Positions 1 to 33,808 of a stretch of DNA of 64,000 bases are shown here, piece by piece. Under the pieces are notes generated by a model. That model had not been told where the DNA came from, did no database searches, and was given only the letters and a program-made list of their open reading frames with translations. The DNA is from Cristatella mucedo (Eukaryota; Bryozoa; Phylactolaemata; Cristatellidae): NCBI GenBank assembly GCA_009760855.2, contig WPIO01000034.1, positions 1,255,001-1,319,000 of the forward strand, in the 5' to 3' direction. The stretch's first letter is position 1; each line of letters starts with the position of its first letter. The position numbers were made by a program, and so were the translations under genes.

Positions 1-1900
1 CTAACTATAACATGGAGCCTGTTTATTACGACTGCGAACGATCAGTTTTCAAATTTTTTATTAAACATGCCAAAAATGTGAAAATGCATGGAAAAACGTG
101 GGCAAGTCTCGAGAAGTTCATGCCGAATGCTCCCGAGGTTTCATGGTTTCAGCCCACTTTTTCCTCCTAGTCAGACGGCAGGCCTGCTAGGTGACCCCCA
201 GATGACCCCATCGAGTTTCAATTATCCCCCCAGCTAGTGGATCATACAATAGGTACGGCAGTGGAGCCAGGGAGTGGGCAGGGCTGAACAGTCCTAGAGA
301 GCAGGGGGGGGCGACCTCTGCAACCCCAGTACCTACGCCCCGACCGTCACCGATGTCGCAATAATGTCCAACTCTGAGCCAATGAGCGAACGCCAAGTGC
401 GTGCGAAGAGGCACCAGCGACGGTGCCGTATAATTGCTTATTGCTTTCGGATCTCGTCATCCAAACGATATCCTGCCTCCGCTCCAGCTTACGTTTTTCA
501 TTTTGGAACATTGTGGCGAAATTACTACTTGTCATGGGCGAAACTCCGGGAGCGAGCCACCACTTTCACTGTGAGAAAAAAACAGGTGAACGACGAGCTC
601 GTGCGGCGAGAGCGGAAACCAGAACGGATGTCAAGAGTGCCGATGGCTGCTTGTCATCTGGACCTCTGCCCTTAAAGCGGCTCGACGGTTCCGAATAAGG
701 AACGCATGGTTTCAAGAGAGAACAATACACTGCACTGAGTGCTAGAGAAGCAAGCACCGTCGCAGTGCAGGCTTTCTGTCGCCGAGCAGAGCAGGACACG
801 GCGTAGTGACGTGGTCCCGGGTTCTGTTACCGATCGGCAGTAACCACGCTCCGACAGCACGACTCGCCCGAATTTGCATTGGCACGGTATATCAGGCAGG
901 CCGCCGTACGCACCACTCTCACGCTCTCCTGAGCCACCACTTGACACTCTTCCGCTCATCAAAAGAGTCATTACTTACGAATGTGTATTTCATCCTAAAA
1001 ATAAGAATTGTTTTTCTTCTACGAAAAAACGTGAAGACACTCGTGGGCTCCGCTTCACACGACTTCTGGCTGTAGCGTGCATTGAATGTTGTACAAGTAT
1101 TCACGAAATGCACGTTGGAACAAAAACAGCCGACCGCCGTGGGAGTAGGTGGAAGAGCTGAACCAAAAAAATGCGTTTATAGTTGCGACTTTAGCAGGCA
1201 GTGAACAAATTCCAGACTATGGTGCACACAAGCTGAGGGCTTGATCACCTAAGAAAAATCAACGCACTGGGAGGTATGGTGAGATTGCGAGATGCTGTGG
1301 AGCGGATGGGCGTGACAGCACGTGACTGGAAGAGCGAGGAGGTCGGTCCGATACGGGCAAAAATCGTCTTTCTAAATAATATTGACTTTGCTATGACGGT
1401 TTATGGATTAATCAGAAAACCCTCAGTTGTGCTGTCTCAAACTGTGCCACGGCGTCTAATGAAATCTAGTCGGCGCTCGATCGCTTCCAATCAATCAGGC
1501 TGCATCCAGCCACTGGGGTCTAAACCGATGCTGCAGTAGGCCAATTCCCAGGTCATGATAGGTGTTAGACATGTTAATGCAATGGGTTTGGCAGACCATC
1601 GAGTGTCCGATTTGTGGTTAATTGATCGCCATGCTATCCCCAGTCCTGTGAGCTTTTTGGTGCACAATCTAATCGCTCACTTCCAATCTCTCAAGTAAAT
1701 CTGTAAGTGAACTGGACAGTTCGTTTCTTGGGCTTCTGCATGCAGTGACAAAACATACATCTAGGTTGGAGGCATGAGCTAAAACGGCGCCAGCAGAACC
1801 TGTAATCAATATGTGACCTCTGCAGCCACTTCAATCTAACCTCAGCCAAGAGGGCAAGCACATTCAATCGGAAATTTTCTAGTGATAGCGAGATGTGTTG
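1..1900. other. No gene recognised; diverged repeat segments
   Basis: No convincing coding exon is visible. Two stretches, about 190-420 and 820-1010, resemble segments near 55,290-55,440 and 54,590-54,790, so part of this region is a dispersed repeat, possibly LTR-derived. The rest is unassigned sequence downstream of the CRAMP1 gene. Confidence 0.4.
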
Positions 1901-1902
1901 TC

Positions 1903-1908
1903 TTTATT
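1903..1908 (-). terminator. Candidate poly(A) signal of CRAMP1
   Basis: TTTATT on the plus strand reads AATAAA on the minus strand, about 400 bases past the CRAMP1 stop codon. Position and strand fit the 3' end of that gene, but no other cleavage evidence is visible. Confidence 0.4.
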
Positions 1909-2306
1909 TTACAAAACAAGACCTGCAAGACAAGTGACAGAATAACTTATGAGCACGGCCAACCTACACGTACAAGGCCACGTCTTAGTATACAAAATTG
2001 ACTAGAACGGCGAGGAGCACGCGTGCACCAGAAACTGAGACAAGTCCTCAGCATCTCTGCAGCTGGGTCAACTCTCCGCTGGTCGGTCACCGCCTACCCG
2101 ATCTGCAGCAAGGGACATGGACATCACGATTGTCGCCCACATGAGCTAGGTTAAGTGTGGCGACCGCATACAACTGCTGCACTCACTGAGGTAGCCCGTG
2201 GATCGTATGTGGCTACCTTCGGTAAGCGAAAATTGCACAAAAGCAGCACGGTATGTGCACCGATAAGCAAATTCGTTCCGACTGTGTGACTTGCGCACGC
2301 CAGCAG

Positions 2307-24881
<22,575 letters not shown>

Positions 24882-25349
24882 CTGTAGTCACATCCACAAC
24901 TGGACTAGCCCGCTCCCTCGATCAATGAGAGCCCTGCCCGTGAGCAGGTGGTTATGCGACCCCATTATTGGGCATACCACACTTTCTGCTGGTATGCCGG
25001 CCTGCGCCGGACGCTATTCTCCCCTCTCTTTCTTCCTGCTCTGGAGCAGCCTAGCCAGCAACACCTGTATGTACGACCGCAAGTTGCATCCAATACAGCC
25101 GTCATTCTCACAATCCATACACCCAAATGCAAAAGTTGTGTTCCACCCCGTATGGTGATGCCCACCTGGTGCCAGCAGTGGGCTTTCAACGTAGCACACA
25201 CACAAAAAAAACTGTGTCGAACCTCATACAGTGCTCCAACCTATCCCAAAGATGTTCCTTGGGATTTACGTCAGACGACTGACTCAGCCAACTCGTGACT
25301 GTGACCCCTGATTGAGGGAAAATGTTTTGGAGGCCGTTACTGTGTGCTT

Positions 25350-25945
25350 GGAGTCATCGTGGGCAGTTGCCACGTCATACCACTTCTCGCCGATCTGCAC
25401 TGGCTCCCAGTCAAATAATACATCGAATTTAAGATTTTGTCACTCACTTTTCGGTCCCTTGACTCTTTGGCTCCAGCCTACCTATCAGATATACTCCCCT
25501 ACCAGGCTAAGCATGGTACCACCCACTTTTCGGAATCTAACTGTTTGCCCATACCTCGTACAAATCTCAGATCCTCTGGAGACCGTGGATTTAGTCTGTA
25601 TGCTCCCAAAGCCCGGAACTCACTCCCAACCCATGTCACGACATCTCCTGACTTGTCTACCTTTAAAAAGAAACTAAAAACACATCTATTTATCACATCA
25701 CAGCATTTAGTGGGTCTCTTGTGATTCGTCATTAATGCTTATTCGTGCTGACACTGTGCATGCTGCCACTAACTATACCTGCATGCTGACCCTGTGTGTG
25801 TCACCCCTAACCTTGTTGTTCTTGTTGTGTATTCAGCATGCTACCACTAACCATTCGATCGTGCTTCATTTTCAGCAACTGTAAAGTGCCTAGAAAGAGA
25901 TTGAGTTCTCTGAGGGCGCTACAGCAAGTGTATTATATTGTTATT
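25350..25945 (+). mobile_element. LINE family A, 5'-truncated copy
   Basis: SLTFRSLDSLAPAYLSDIL and the following [18 protein letters not shown] match the 45-kb copy. The tail with AAAGTGCCTAGAAAGAGATT and GAGTTCTCTGAGGGCGCT ends at a T-rich repeat. Confidence 0.85.
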
Positions 25946-26039
25946 ATTTTTAGTGTTGTCCTGCTTCCAAACATAATCATTTCATAGAAGAGCTCTAGCA
26001 CTTGAAATTCCAGCATTTTAAAGAAGATAAATGTATATA

Positions 26040-26800
26040 TATACATGCTGTTCCATAATTCTGTTAATGTGGCGCAGAACTCCCAATTCGGGAAGAACAA
26101 AAGCAACCCCAAACCACGGCGCTATAGCCACCGAATTTCTTTGTTGGCTGCAGGCAGTCAGGGTGGTACACCTCACCTTTTCGCGGATTCACAAACGTTC
26201 TCCTTTATTGCTAAGGCTGACCGTGACACGTCAGTCCATAGAACTCGTGAGCACACTCACTCGTTACTAGTCTACTGGGCATGGTCCGGAGGCTCATCTG
26301 AGCCAGTCTTTTCTGTGCCTCTCCGTGAGCAAAGGCTTTCGATTGGAGACCCTTCTAAATATGAGCTGTGAGTAGCAAGCCTCCGGCTCACTGCACCAGG
26401 GCCTTCACCACCTTCCCGGTAGTTACCGCTAGCGACTGAGAGAGCTCGCGGAAAGATGCCTTCCATCCATCCCTCCCTGAAGAGTCAACACCTTCAGATG
26501 AAAGTGATCCCTTTGGGTCGTCTTCTTTGGGCGACTGGAGCGTGGCCTACAAGCAATACTTCCGTGTGCTTTAAGCCTGTCCATATTGTAGTTAACTGCT
26601 CTATGGCTGATGTTAAAAGAGTCTGTGCTACTTCTTCGATTGCTTAGGCCCATTTCATGCAAGGCATGCAATGGCCCTTTTGCTATGTTGACGATAAGCG
26701 ATCTCCTGCACATGCTGGACTGGGAGCCAAATTGAGCCGGAAGAGGACGGCTCTCTGCCGGAAGGCACGGAAAGCCCCCCTCGGCACCACAGCGATTGCA
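26040..26800 (-). mobile_element. Tc1-type DNA transposon with broken transposase
   Basis: On the minus strand, 26,713-26,430 encodes the DNA-binding half (ISHRAVNYNMDRLKAHGS then RPRSSRPKKTTQRD, the usual GRPRKTT-type Tc1 motif). Further down, near 26,190-26,090, a shifted frame encodes GEVYHPDCLQPTKKFGGYSA followed by VVWGCF, the hallmark WGCF of the Tc1 catalytic core. Frameshifts and stops lie between them, so it is a dead copy. Terminal repeats were not resolved. Confidence 0.85.
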
Positions 26801-27859
26801 CAGACATATGAGAGCTTTTGGGAAACAAACAGCAAAAATACTGCAAATGTGTTAGTTTCTAACAAAACCATATTTAAATACCAATATTCCATAGCAACCA
26901 CGTATTTTTGCAGTTTTAAATCACTCGGTGCACTGGCTACAACAGAGCCATTCCATTTTGGCTGTGGCAGTCACGGTTTAATGGCGCCATAGGCTGTACA
27001 CGAATCTCTGGCTCCACCTGACCGGCTCGCTCATTTTTAGCGGTGGTAAAAGACTTTGGGCCTTGGGAGTATGTGGGCACTTCGTTTTTTGTTGCTTTGT
27101 AGTTCACACGCATCCCCACAGTCTGCAGCAAGTCACAGCACCAGCCAATGCTGCCGGTTGACCTCAGCTGCCAGAGTAAAATAAAAATCAGCAGTCGATC
27201 GAGGGAGCACCGACATCAATGCTAGACCAGGGTGCAGTTATAACTTCAAGTCACATGCCGATCTCAGCAATGCCAAGACCAGCTACCTTTAACGTACGGA
27301 GGTTTGCTACCTTTAATGTATAGAGGTACGCAATCTACAAGCAAGGGCCACGTGTAGAGCCTGCTGCGGCAGCGCCAGCAGACAAATTTGAAGATAAAGG
27401 TCGCTCTTCATATGATTGGCGGCACTAGGGATACTGCTTGAGGCACCGGGTGTTGGCACAGCAACGACCAAGCCCCGAAACAGTGCCACCAATAGAGGAC
27501 CAAAGATACGAGAAGAGGATACGAGTGGGACTGGGAGGGAGTGGGCTGCGGGGATTGGGCAGCTAATATGGCGTCGTCGTTTGCAGGATGTTCATGGTCG
27601 CCAGCACATATGTTTAGATCTAGGTTAAATAAACACGCTTTTACTTATCTTTTCCATTTAGAGTTTCTTTCTAAACCCTAAACCCTTAGACCTAAACTCT
27701 AGACCCAAAAAACTTCATGCATTAGCATTAGACTGGGAGGGAGCTACAAGGGGGATTGGGAGGGGCTTCTGCCATGAATCCCCTTTCAACTGGATAGCCC
27801 ACTCCAGCAGCAGTACGTCAAACCACTACCACATGTCGGTCAAGGCTATGTAAAGACGT

Positions 27860-28560
27860 ACTAATAATAAAAAATTGCTCACTTGTACATCATCCTATGA
27901 AAACTAAATCTCGTTAGGAACTTAACATATGCTAGAAAGGAAGTAAATCAATGATGGACGATAACAACATAAGCGCAATTTTAACAATGCATAAGCAAAT
28001 AAAGGATGATTCACACGGTCAGAGCAAAAGCTGTGAGGATCAGGTGGGTTTTTAGACTCCTTTAAATGTCGTGCAGTCCGGGTTATCATTATCCTCAGCA
28101 AGTTTCAGGCTTTGGGAGCATAGGAACTGAAGGCACGGTCTACACAGGATTTGAGGTAGCTTAAAGGCACAGCTAAACGACCAGATTCAGGGGAGCAGGT
28201 TGTGTAAAGGGAAGCACTGAGAAGTAAATATTTCAGATGGACACGTCTGAGCGAGGAAATGAGGAGACCTGCAAATGTGACAAGACCTGGCAAGTCGATG
28301 CCGTTCTTGACAGAGTCAGTGCAGGTTGGAGAGAAGTGGTAAGACTGGTGTAATGGCTTAATAATTGTTGCAATGCAAAAGCTTCCGACATAGACAACAG
28401 ACAAGCCCAGCTGGAGAGTTAGCACTCCCCATGACATCATATATCATGTATCAGCTCTAGTAAACGTTACCAACCCAAGCCCCTAGAGCCAGAAATAGGC
28501 GTCCGAGATAAGGCAAAGCAGTATTGCCACGGGATGCCCAAGAATGCATGCTTACGACCA
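27860..28560 (-). mobile_element. LINE family A, diverged copy
   Basis: Minus-strand remnants such as [22 protein letters not shown] and SWASRGNTALPYLG line up with the reverse-transcriptase end of the 45-kb copy. The 3' tail near 27,900 is badly eroded. Confidence 0.65.
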
Positions 28561-29179
28561 CGAGCGATGCATGTAACATAACTCCACTAGCGTGCATGGC
28601 AAATCTTGGCAACAGTAAAACCGAAGAAAAAAAAAACAAGAAAAACCGTGCACTTGCACTTTCGTGAATGCAGACGATTTCAAAGAGAAGCATTCATATT
28701 TTTTCCCTCCAGGCTAGCCAGTCGGCTGCTTCTCGTGAGCAAGCTAACCCAGGAGGAGGACGGAAGCCATAGTCGATCCCTCGATCTCGGGTTGCTGGTG
28801 GCTGTCTGCTACAGGTTACTATCATATATGTACATAACAGCCTAAGTAAGCTAACATTGTTCGAGCCTGGCTTATCGTAAGAGCCTGGCTTATTATTTTA
28901 TGCAAATTTAAAGCCAGGGATGCACACACTGTTATGAACCGTAATGCACCTGCTACTACGATATAATAATATAAATACGTTCTATTCCAGACTTAGACCT
29001 TTCAGTCGGTTTGAATAACACCCGACATCAAAAGCGCTTGTCCTAGAGACTGGCTCCTTCAGAGGTTAATCGGGTCTACCATGTGTTTTTCTGCTCTGAG
29101 TATATCCCCAGGCTGTCAGATCCTGCATATAGTCAGGACTGATTCTTAGCAAAGCCTGTACACATGAGCTACGAGGCAA

Positions 29180-29342
29180 AATGTACTAGGTAAGGTGGTT
29201 GTTTTTCACGACCTTGGCCCCAAGGTCGTGGGCTCGAATCCTGCAGTGGGCGATCCTTTATCGCCACTGCAAGCGGTGGTGATAGCCGTAAAGGCTCTTT
29301 TGTCGCTATACAAAAAGAGGCTGTTAAATCAGCTAGCATTTT
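29180..29342 (+). mobile_element. tRNA-derived SINE, family A
   Basis: Well-preserved copy with GTGGGCTCGAATCCTGCAG B box, CACTGCAAGCGGTGGTGATA hairpin and AAAGAGGCTGTTAAATCAGC tail. Pairs in inverted orientation with the copy at 30,400-30,585. Confidence 0.85.
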
Positions 29343-29366
29343 TTTAACAGCTCAAAAGTGCCATAC

Positions 29367-29452
29367 CTGGCAGGTCCTAGTGCCTGGTTGCCAGCCAGCC
29401 TAAACGTGTGCCTCTGATCTCTATCATGTAGTGCTAGCACTGAATTCAGCCA
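29367..29452 (-). CDS. Candidate exon of unrecognised minus-strand gene
   Basis: Between an acceptor CATCTTCCACAG and a donor GTATGG there is an 86-base open frame, WLNSVLALHDRDQRHTF then RLAGNQALGPA, with sound codon use and no repeat similarity. It enters in phase 0 and leaves in phase 2. Phase 0 entry fits the end of the candidate exon at 30,877. It could belong to a separate gene or be a remote upstream exon of CRAMP1, with which the phases are also compatible. I recognise no family. Confidence 0.4.
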
Positions 29453-30399
29453 CTGTGGAAGATGTATACTTAATTGGCAATTTCTCAAGGAAGAAGTCAC
29501 CCAAGCTCTTCCAGAAGTTACCCACTTTATCACCGTTCACTCGGGGAAGTCGTGCACTCGAGCTGACGAGAATGTGGATTTTTTTTATTTCGGCCCGTTA
29601 CTTACAGCCACGCCTTAGATCTGCATGATCCCAGGGGTGTGAGGCAATTAATAAACTACTAGCATTTTTTTGAACCATCACTATCGGATTCGATGGGCAC
29701 AGCAGCATGGACATTTTTCTGCATCCTTAACCATAATTTGACCGAGTCTTAAGAAGCAGCAGTGTTAAGCCAAAGAGATGCCACAGCATGCTCGTGGCAT
29801 CCAAAACTTGTGCAGCACAATCGATGGTAAACAAAACGGACATCTGTGTAGCCAAGGAATTGCCGAAAGTGAGACGGCTAAAATCAGCTAAGGATACCCA
29901 CAAGCATCCATGCACAAGAATTGTAGTGAGTTTCATGGCCTGAGACCACATTCAGCAAAAACATTGATCACCCAAAGTTAAGAGTGAAAGCAAGAAACCA
30001 CTGGATGTATTGCTCTGACCTCAGGAGGCTGATACAGCTGTAGAATTACAGCTTAGAGCACGGCTAGGCATACCGAGGCTAAGCCATGATGGGCCTTAAT
30101 GCTCACAGCCTGGAGGATAGGGGTAGAAAGACTGCCGTTTACATTGAGAAACAGAGATAAAGAGACTGTGGCAGAGAGGCAGACTAGAGCAAAGAAAGAG
30201 ACCGAGATGTGAGAGAGGTTTTATATCGTATCCACTATTTGGGTGAGCTACACATCTCTTTTTGCAATCACGACAAGTGATCCGAGTTTATTGGATCTAA
30301 CGAGATTGTACCAAATATGGGTAACCTAAGCAAAGCAGTGCCAGCTAAGCACAATCGAGCCATTCAGTATGCAATTATGAATAAACGAATAAATAAATC

Positions 30400-30585
30400 C
30401 TAGCTGATTTAACAGCCTCTTTTTGTATAGCGACAGAAGAGCCCTTTACGGCTATCACCACCGCTTGCAGTGGCTATAAAGGATCGCCCACCGCAGGAAT
30501 CGCACCCACGACCTTGGGACCGAGGTCATGAAAGCAACCGCCTTACCTAGTGTGCCATCACGGCTCACCAGCATGAACCATTGCT
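30400..30585 (-). mobile_element. tRNA-derived SINE, family A
   Basis: Inverted partner of the 29,180 copy, with head GTGATGGCACACTAGG and the same tail. The two appear roughly 90 percent alike by eye. Confidence 0.85.
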
Positions 30586-30689
30586 AATATTGCGTCCACA
30601 TCTAGTCTCTCCCGCAGACCAGCATGCCGGTCAAAACAATAACTACAGCCACTAACAATGTTTAACATGTCAACAATTTAGATATCAAC

Positions 30690-30825
30690 TATAATCATGT
30701 CATGCATGTTGACATTGTGCATGCTACTACTAATCATTTGATCGTGCTCTCTTACAGCGTATGTAAAGTGCCTAGAAAGAGATTAGATTTTCCGAGAGCA
30801 CTATACAAATGTATTAATATATCAC
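30690..30825 (+). mobile_element. LINE family A, 3' UTR and tail
   Basis: CATGTTGACATTGTGCATGC-type UTR followed by AAAGTGCCTAGAAAGAGATT and TTCCGAGAGCACTATACAAAT. Confidence 0.65.
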
Positions 30826-30876
30826 ACAAACGACTGCATAGCCAACAACACACACCCGCTTGATCGACTCGCTTAC

Positions 30877-30961
30877 CGTGGCGAGCAGCCAGCTTTTGAT
30901 ATGCTGCTTGCTTGGTTCATTCTCCACCGGATAGACCACGGTCGAGCCTGTCGGCTCACTA
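30877..30961 (-). CDS. Candidate exon of unrecognised minus-strand gene
   Basis: An acceptor (CTTACCCTTAG, another NAGNAG with TAG after it) and donor GTAAGC bound 85 bases encoding SEPTGSTVVYPVENEPSKQ then HIKSWLLAT. The frame is also open upstream to 31,239, so the exon may be longer. A plus-strand frame overlaps, and its possible donor GGTAAGTGC makes the strand not fully certain. No family recognised. Confidence 0.4.
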
Positions 30962-31599
30962 CTAAGGGTAAGTGCATGCGTGAGTCTACCTCCACCGAGA
31001 CATCGGCAACCGAGGAGTCCGGGCGTGAACGGCCACCCAGTGAGAGCGACTCTCATAAAAAACATGCAAATTATACGGTCCATACGGGCACGCACGCGCA
31101 AGTGCACCGAGGGAAATGTCAAACGTTGCGGCAGGGGCGAATTCTCCACCTGGACCGGGTCACGCCGTCGTGCGGCTCTCTCTTCTTCGTCATCCCGCCG
31201 ACCACCCACGTTCAAATAGCAGTACTCCAAACGCAACACAAGGGTTCTGATTGCATTGACATTACGGCGACTTCGTCACTTCGAGCCAATAACTTGCACA
31301 ATATCGAGAAATAAAAATGGCGTCAATAAAGTCACGCAGCTCAAAGTAGTTACCCCGCTTTGTCCTCTTTCTCCTGTACTTTGTCGTTAACTAGAGCCTT
31401 CTTCCTGGTAAGCATGGTATCACTCGCTCCAATTTAGGCGGTGTATCAGTGCCGTTCGTAAAGCGCGGTCCATGATCCGATAACTTGTACTCCTCACATT
31501 CCAGACGCGTACCTGTTTTCAAAATGGCTACCACTGCTAAAGGCTGAGCAGGGAATACGCTATCGGACGAAGAAGTTAATGGCGCTTGAAGAAGCAGGC

Positions 31600-32260
31600 A
31601 CGTCTAAGCATCAGTCGAAGGAACTCGGCTGCACGCGAGCCGCGCGGTGGGCGGAGGGGGAACGGCCAACTGTCAGTACACGCAGACTCGAGCCAGGGCC
31701 GCCCGCGAGGGCCGCCCTCAAAGACGCAGAAGGCAGCGCGCCGAGCGCAGCGAGTGCGCCGACGTCCCATCGGTCGTCGCAGAAACACTAAAAAGCATCG
31801 CGAGGCCGCGATATCCCTCTGCGGTAGTGCGTAAGAGGTGCAAGCGTTGGGGTTGGGCACTCAACTCACTCGGCGGAACCGACGCGCGCCGGCAACACGA
31901 CGACGAAGGTGGCACGTTCGCGGCAGCGGCGTACGGTACGGGCGCGTTCGCAACGGTCGGCGAGGGCGTTTCACAGCCTGTATGCGAGCGCGCTCGACTT
32001 CTCCGGCGTCTTTTTTCAATCGCATCAATGTAAGGGTGGAGGCAGGCCGACGAAGGGAGCAGCAGGAGTAAGACGCCGGGGCCGCCGAGGCTGGAGGGGG
32101 CTGCTCGGCGGCCGCGGCGCACCGCATCAGCAGCAGCCGCGGCGGTGCGATGTGAACAGCGGCTTCACCGCAGTACCTTTGATCGTCAGCGACGAGCGCG
32201 CGCGCGTACCTGCACGATGCTGCAAATAATAACTCGGCGTGTTGACAAACACTGGGAAGC
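31600..32260. promoter_or_regulatory. CpG-rich segment, probable shared promoter
   Basis: CG dinucleotides are much denser than in the flanking AT-rich repeats, and frames are open in several phases for that reason. It lies between the minus-strand candidate exons (30.9 kb) and the plus-strand gene starting at 32,823. A GTGAGT donor on the minus strand at 31,871 could end a first, possibly non-coding exon. No TATA box is evident. Confidence 0.45.
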
Positions 32261-32822
32261 AAGCGCCCGCGCGTCCAGGTAGGAAAGCGATCCGGCGCGA
32301 AAGTAATGAAGATGAGGCTGGGGGGAACCCCTACACTCATTGGCTGGCTGTGAATCACGTGCTTATCTATGCGTCCCTCCCTTGATCACTCTTTGGCGAA
32401 ATAGTTTGGTTTGCTTAAACCAAAACAGTCTGGAAGATTATAGATATAAAGTTTAAGGAGAGACTTTAAGAATCCGTCTTTACAAAGATAAACCAAGTCT
32501 CCGGAACTGTCGGAAGAGAGCTCTTTGAAACGGTTGCCAAGGACGGCGGCCGGCGGCTCGCGCCCACGCTCGCTTCAGATGAAGAAGCGCGTAAGCACAA
32601 TTTTGGCATCAAGAACAAGATTCCGTACGGCCAGCAGAAAAATGAAATCATAAAAAATTAAAAAATTGCTGACCTTCAGCCGGACAGTTTTCCGTAAAAC
32701 TAGGCGGCGTCCGCGTCGTTGCCCTGGGTAGCTTCTGTTAGGCGGCTACTCAGCACCCATTCGCTTGCTGAGTCTGTGCGGTCCGTGCGCTAGCCAGCTA
32801 GTTACCGAGGATCTTCGAAATT

Positions 32823-32878
32823 ATGGCGAGCGCCGGAGTATATCAGGACAACAATGACCTCAAGAAACAGGGCAAAAG
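32823..32878 (+). CDS. NP(I/L)T gene exon 1 with start codon
   Basis: ATG in context AAATTATGG, encoding [18 protein letters not shown], then donor GTGAGG in phase 2. A stop-free upstream extension was not needed. Confidence 0.7.
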
Positions 32879-33776
32879 GTGAGGGACACGCGGTACCGAC
32901 GTAGCCACGCCGTTAGGCGTACGTACATATATGCTTCAAACAGCCCTAGCTATCTGCCGGAGTTGGTTCTCTAGGCGTGAGCTAGAGACTAATAGTCAAT
33001 TCAAGGGAATCTATTTGGTTCTAAGCTGTTCAAGTTAATATTATTTTGCATTGCAAAGACTGTCGGAGTGCAATAGGGTGCGCCCAGACACTGTTTGTAT
33101 GATTTTTCCTCAGTTTATCTAACGCACACTCCGCTCAAATGCGTTGGCCGTGGGACACGATTGAACAGCGATATGGCCAGTAACTATTTGAGTAACTGGA
33201 AGAAATGATTCATTTTTTTATTTCTTCCGCGACCTTAGCATATCTGGTTAGAAACACTTTCGTATAAAGATGAACGCTATCGGTGTGATTTGCTGTCAGA
33301 GCTACAGCCGCCCAAGGCCGAAAGCCGCCGCAACGAGGAGATACCGGAGGTGATATTTTGACTTAATTTTACCTCTAATACTGCTTGCTTGTGTGAGCAG
33401 TCAAGATATATTGCATGCACGCTTGCTCTCTGCTCGCACTCATCCGCACAAAGGGTGGCATCCGCATGAGTGCGTAAACATTAAAAACAGTAAGCGCCTG
33501 CCGATTCAATAGCCTCATTTAAATGGCGGCTGAAGAGCCTTGGCGGCTGTCACCCGCTTTCAGCAGGCAATAAAGGATTGACGGTTGCGCGACTCAAGCC
33601 TACTACACAGGTCGTGAAATGCGATTGAATGTTAGTTGCTTCGTTACCAGATTCTATGTACTCGTTAGAAAACGGCAGTGCTTGCTTAGCGACGTGCCGT
33701 ATCCTTGCAACTGACATTTTTTATTGCAATCTTTTATGTAACGAACGTGTATGTTTGTGTATATGTATGTGTTTTC

Positions 33777-33808
<32 letters not shown>

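Noticed and set aside
27655-27715. CCCTAAA-like words suggesting interstitial telomere repeats
   Set aside because: Only two or three irregular copies (CTAAACCCTAAACCCTTAGAC); not a convincing telomeric array.
31576-32358. Several overlapping frames of 80-165 residues in the CpG-rich segment
   Set aside because: Open on both strands because stop codons are rare in GC-rich DNA. Only the minus-strand GTGAGT at 31,871 looks like a real signal, and it may end a non-coding exon.
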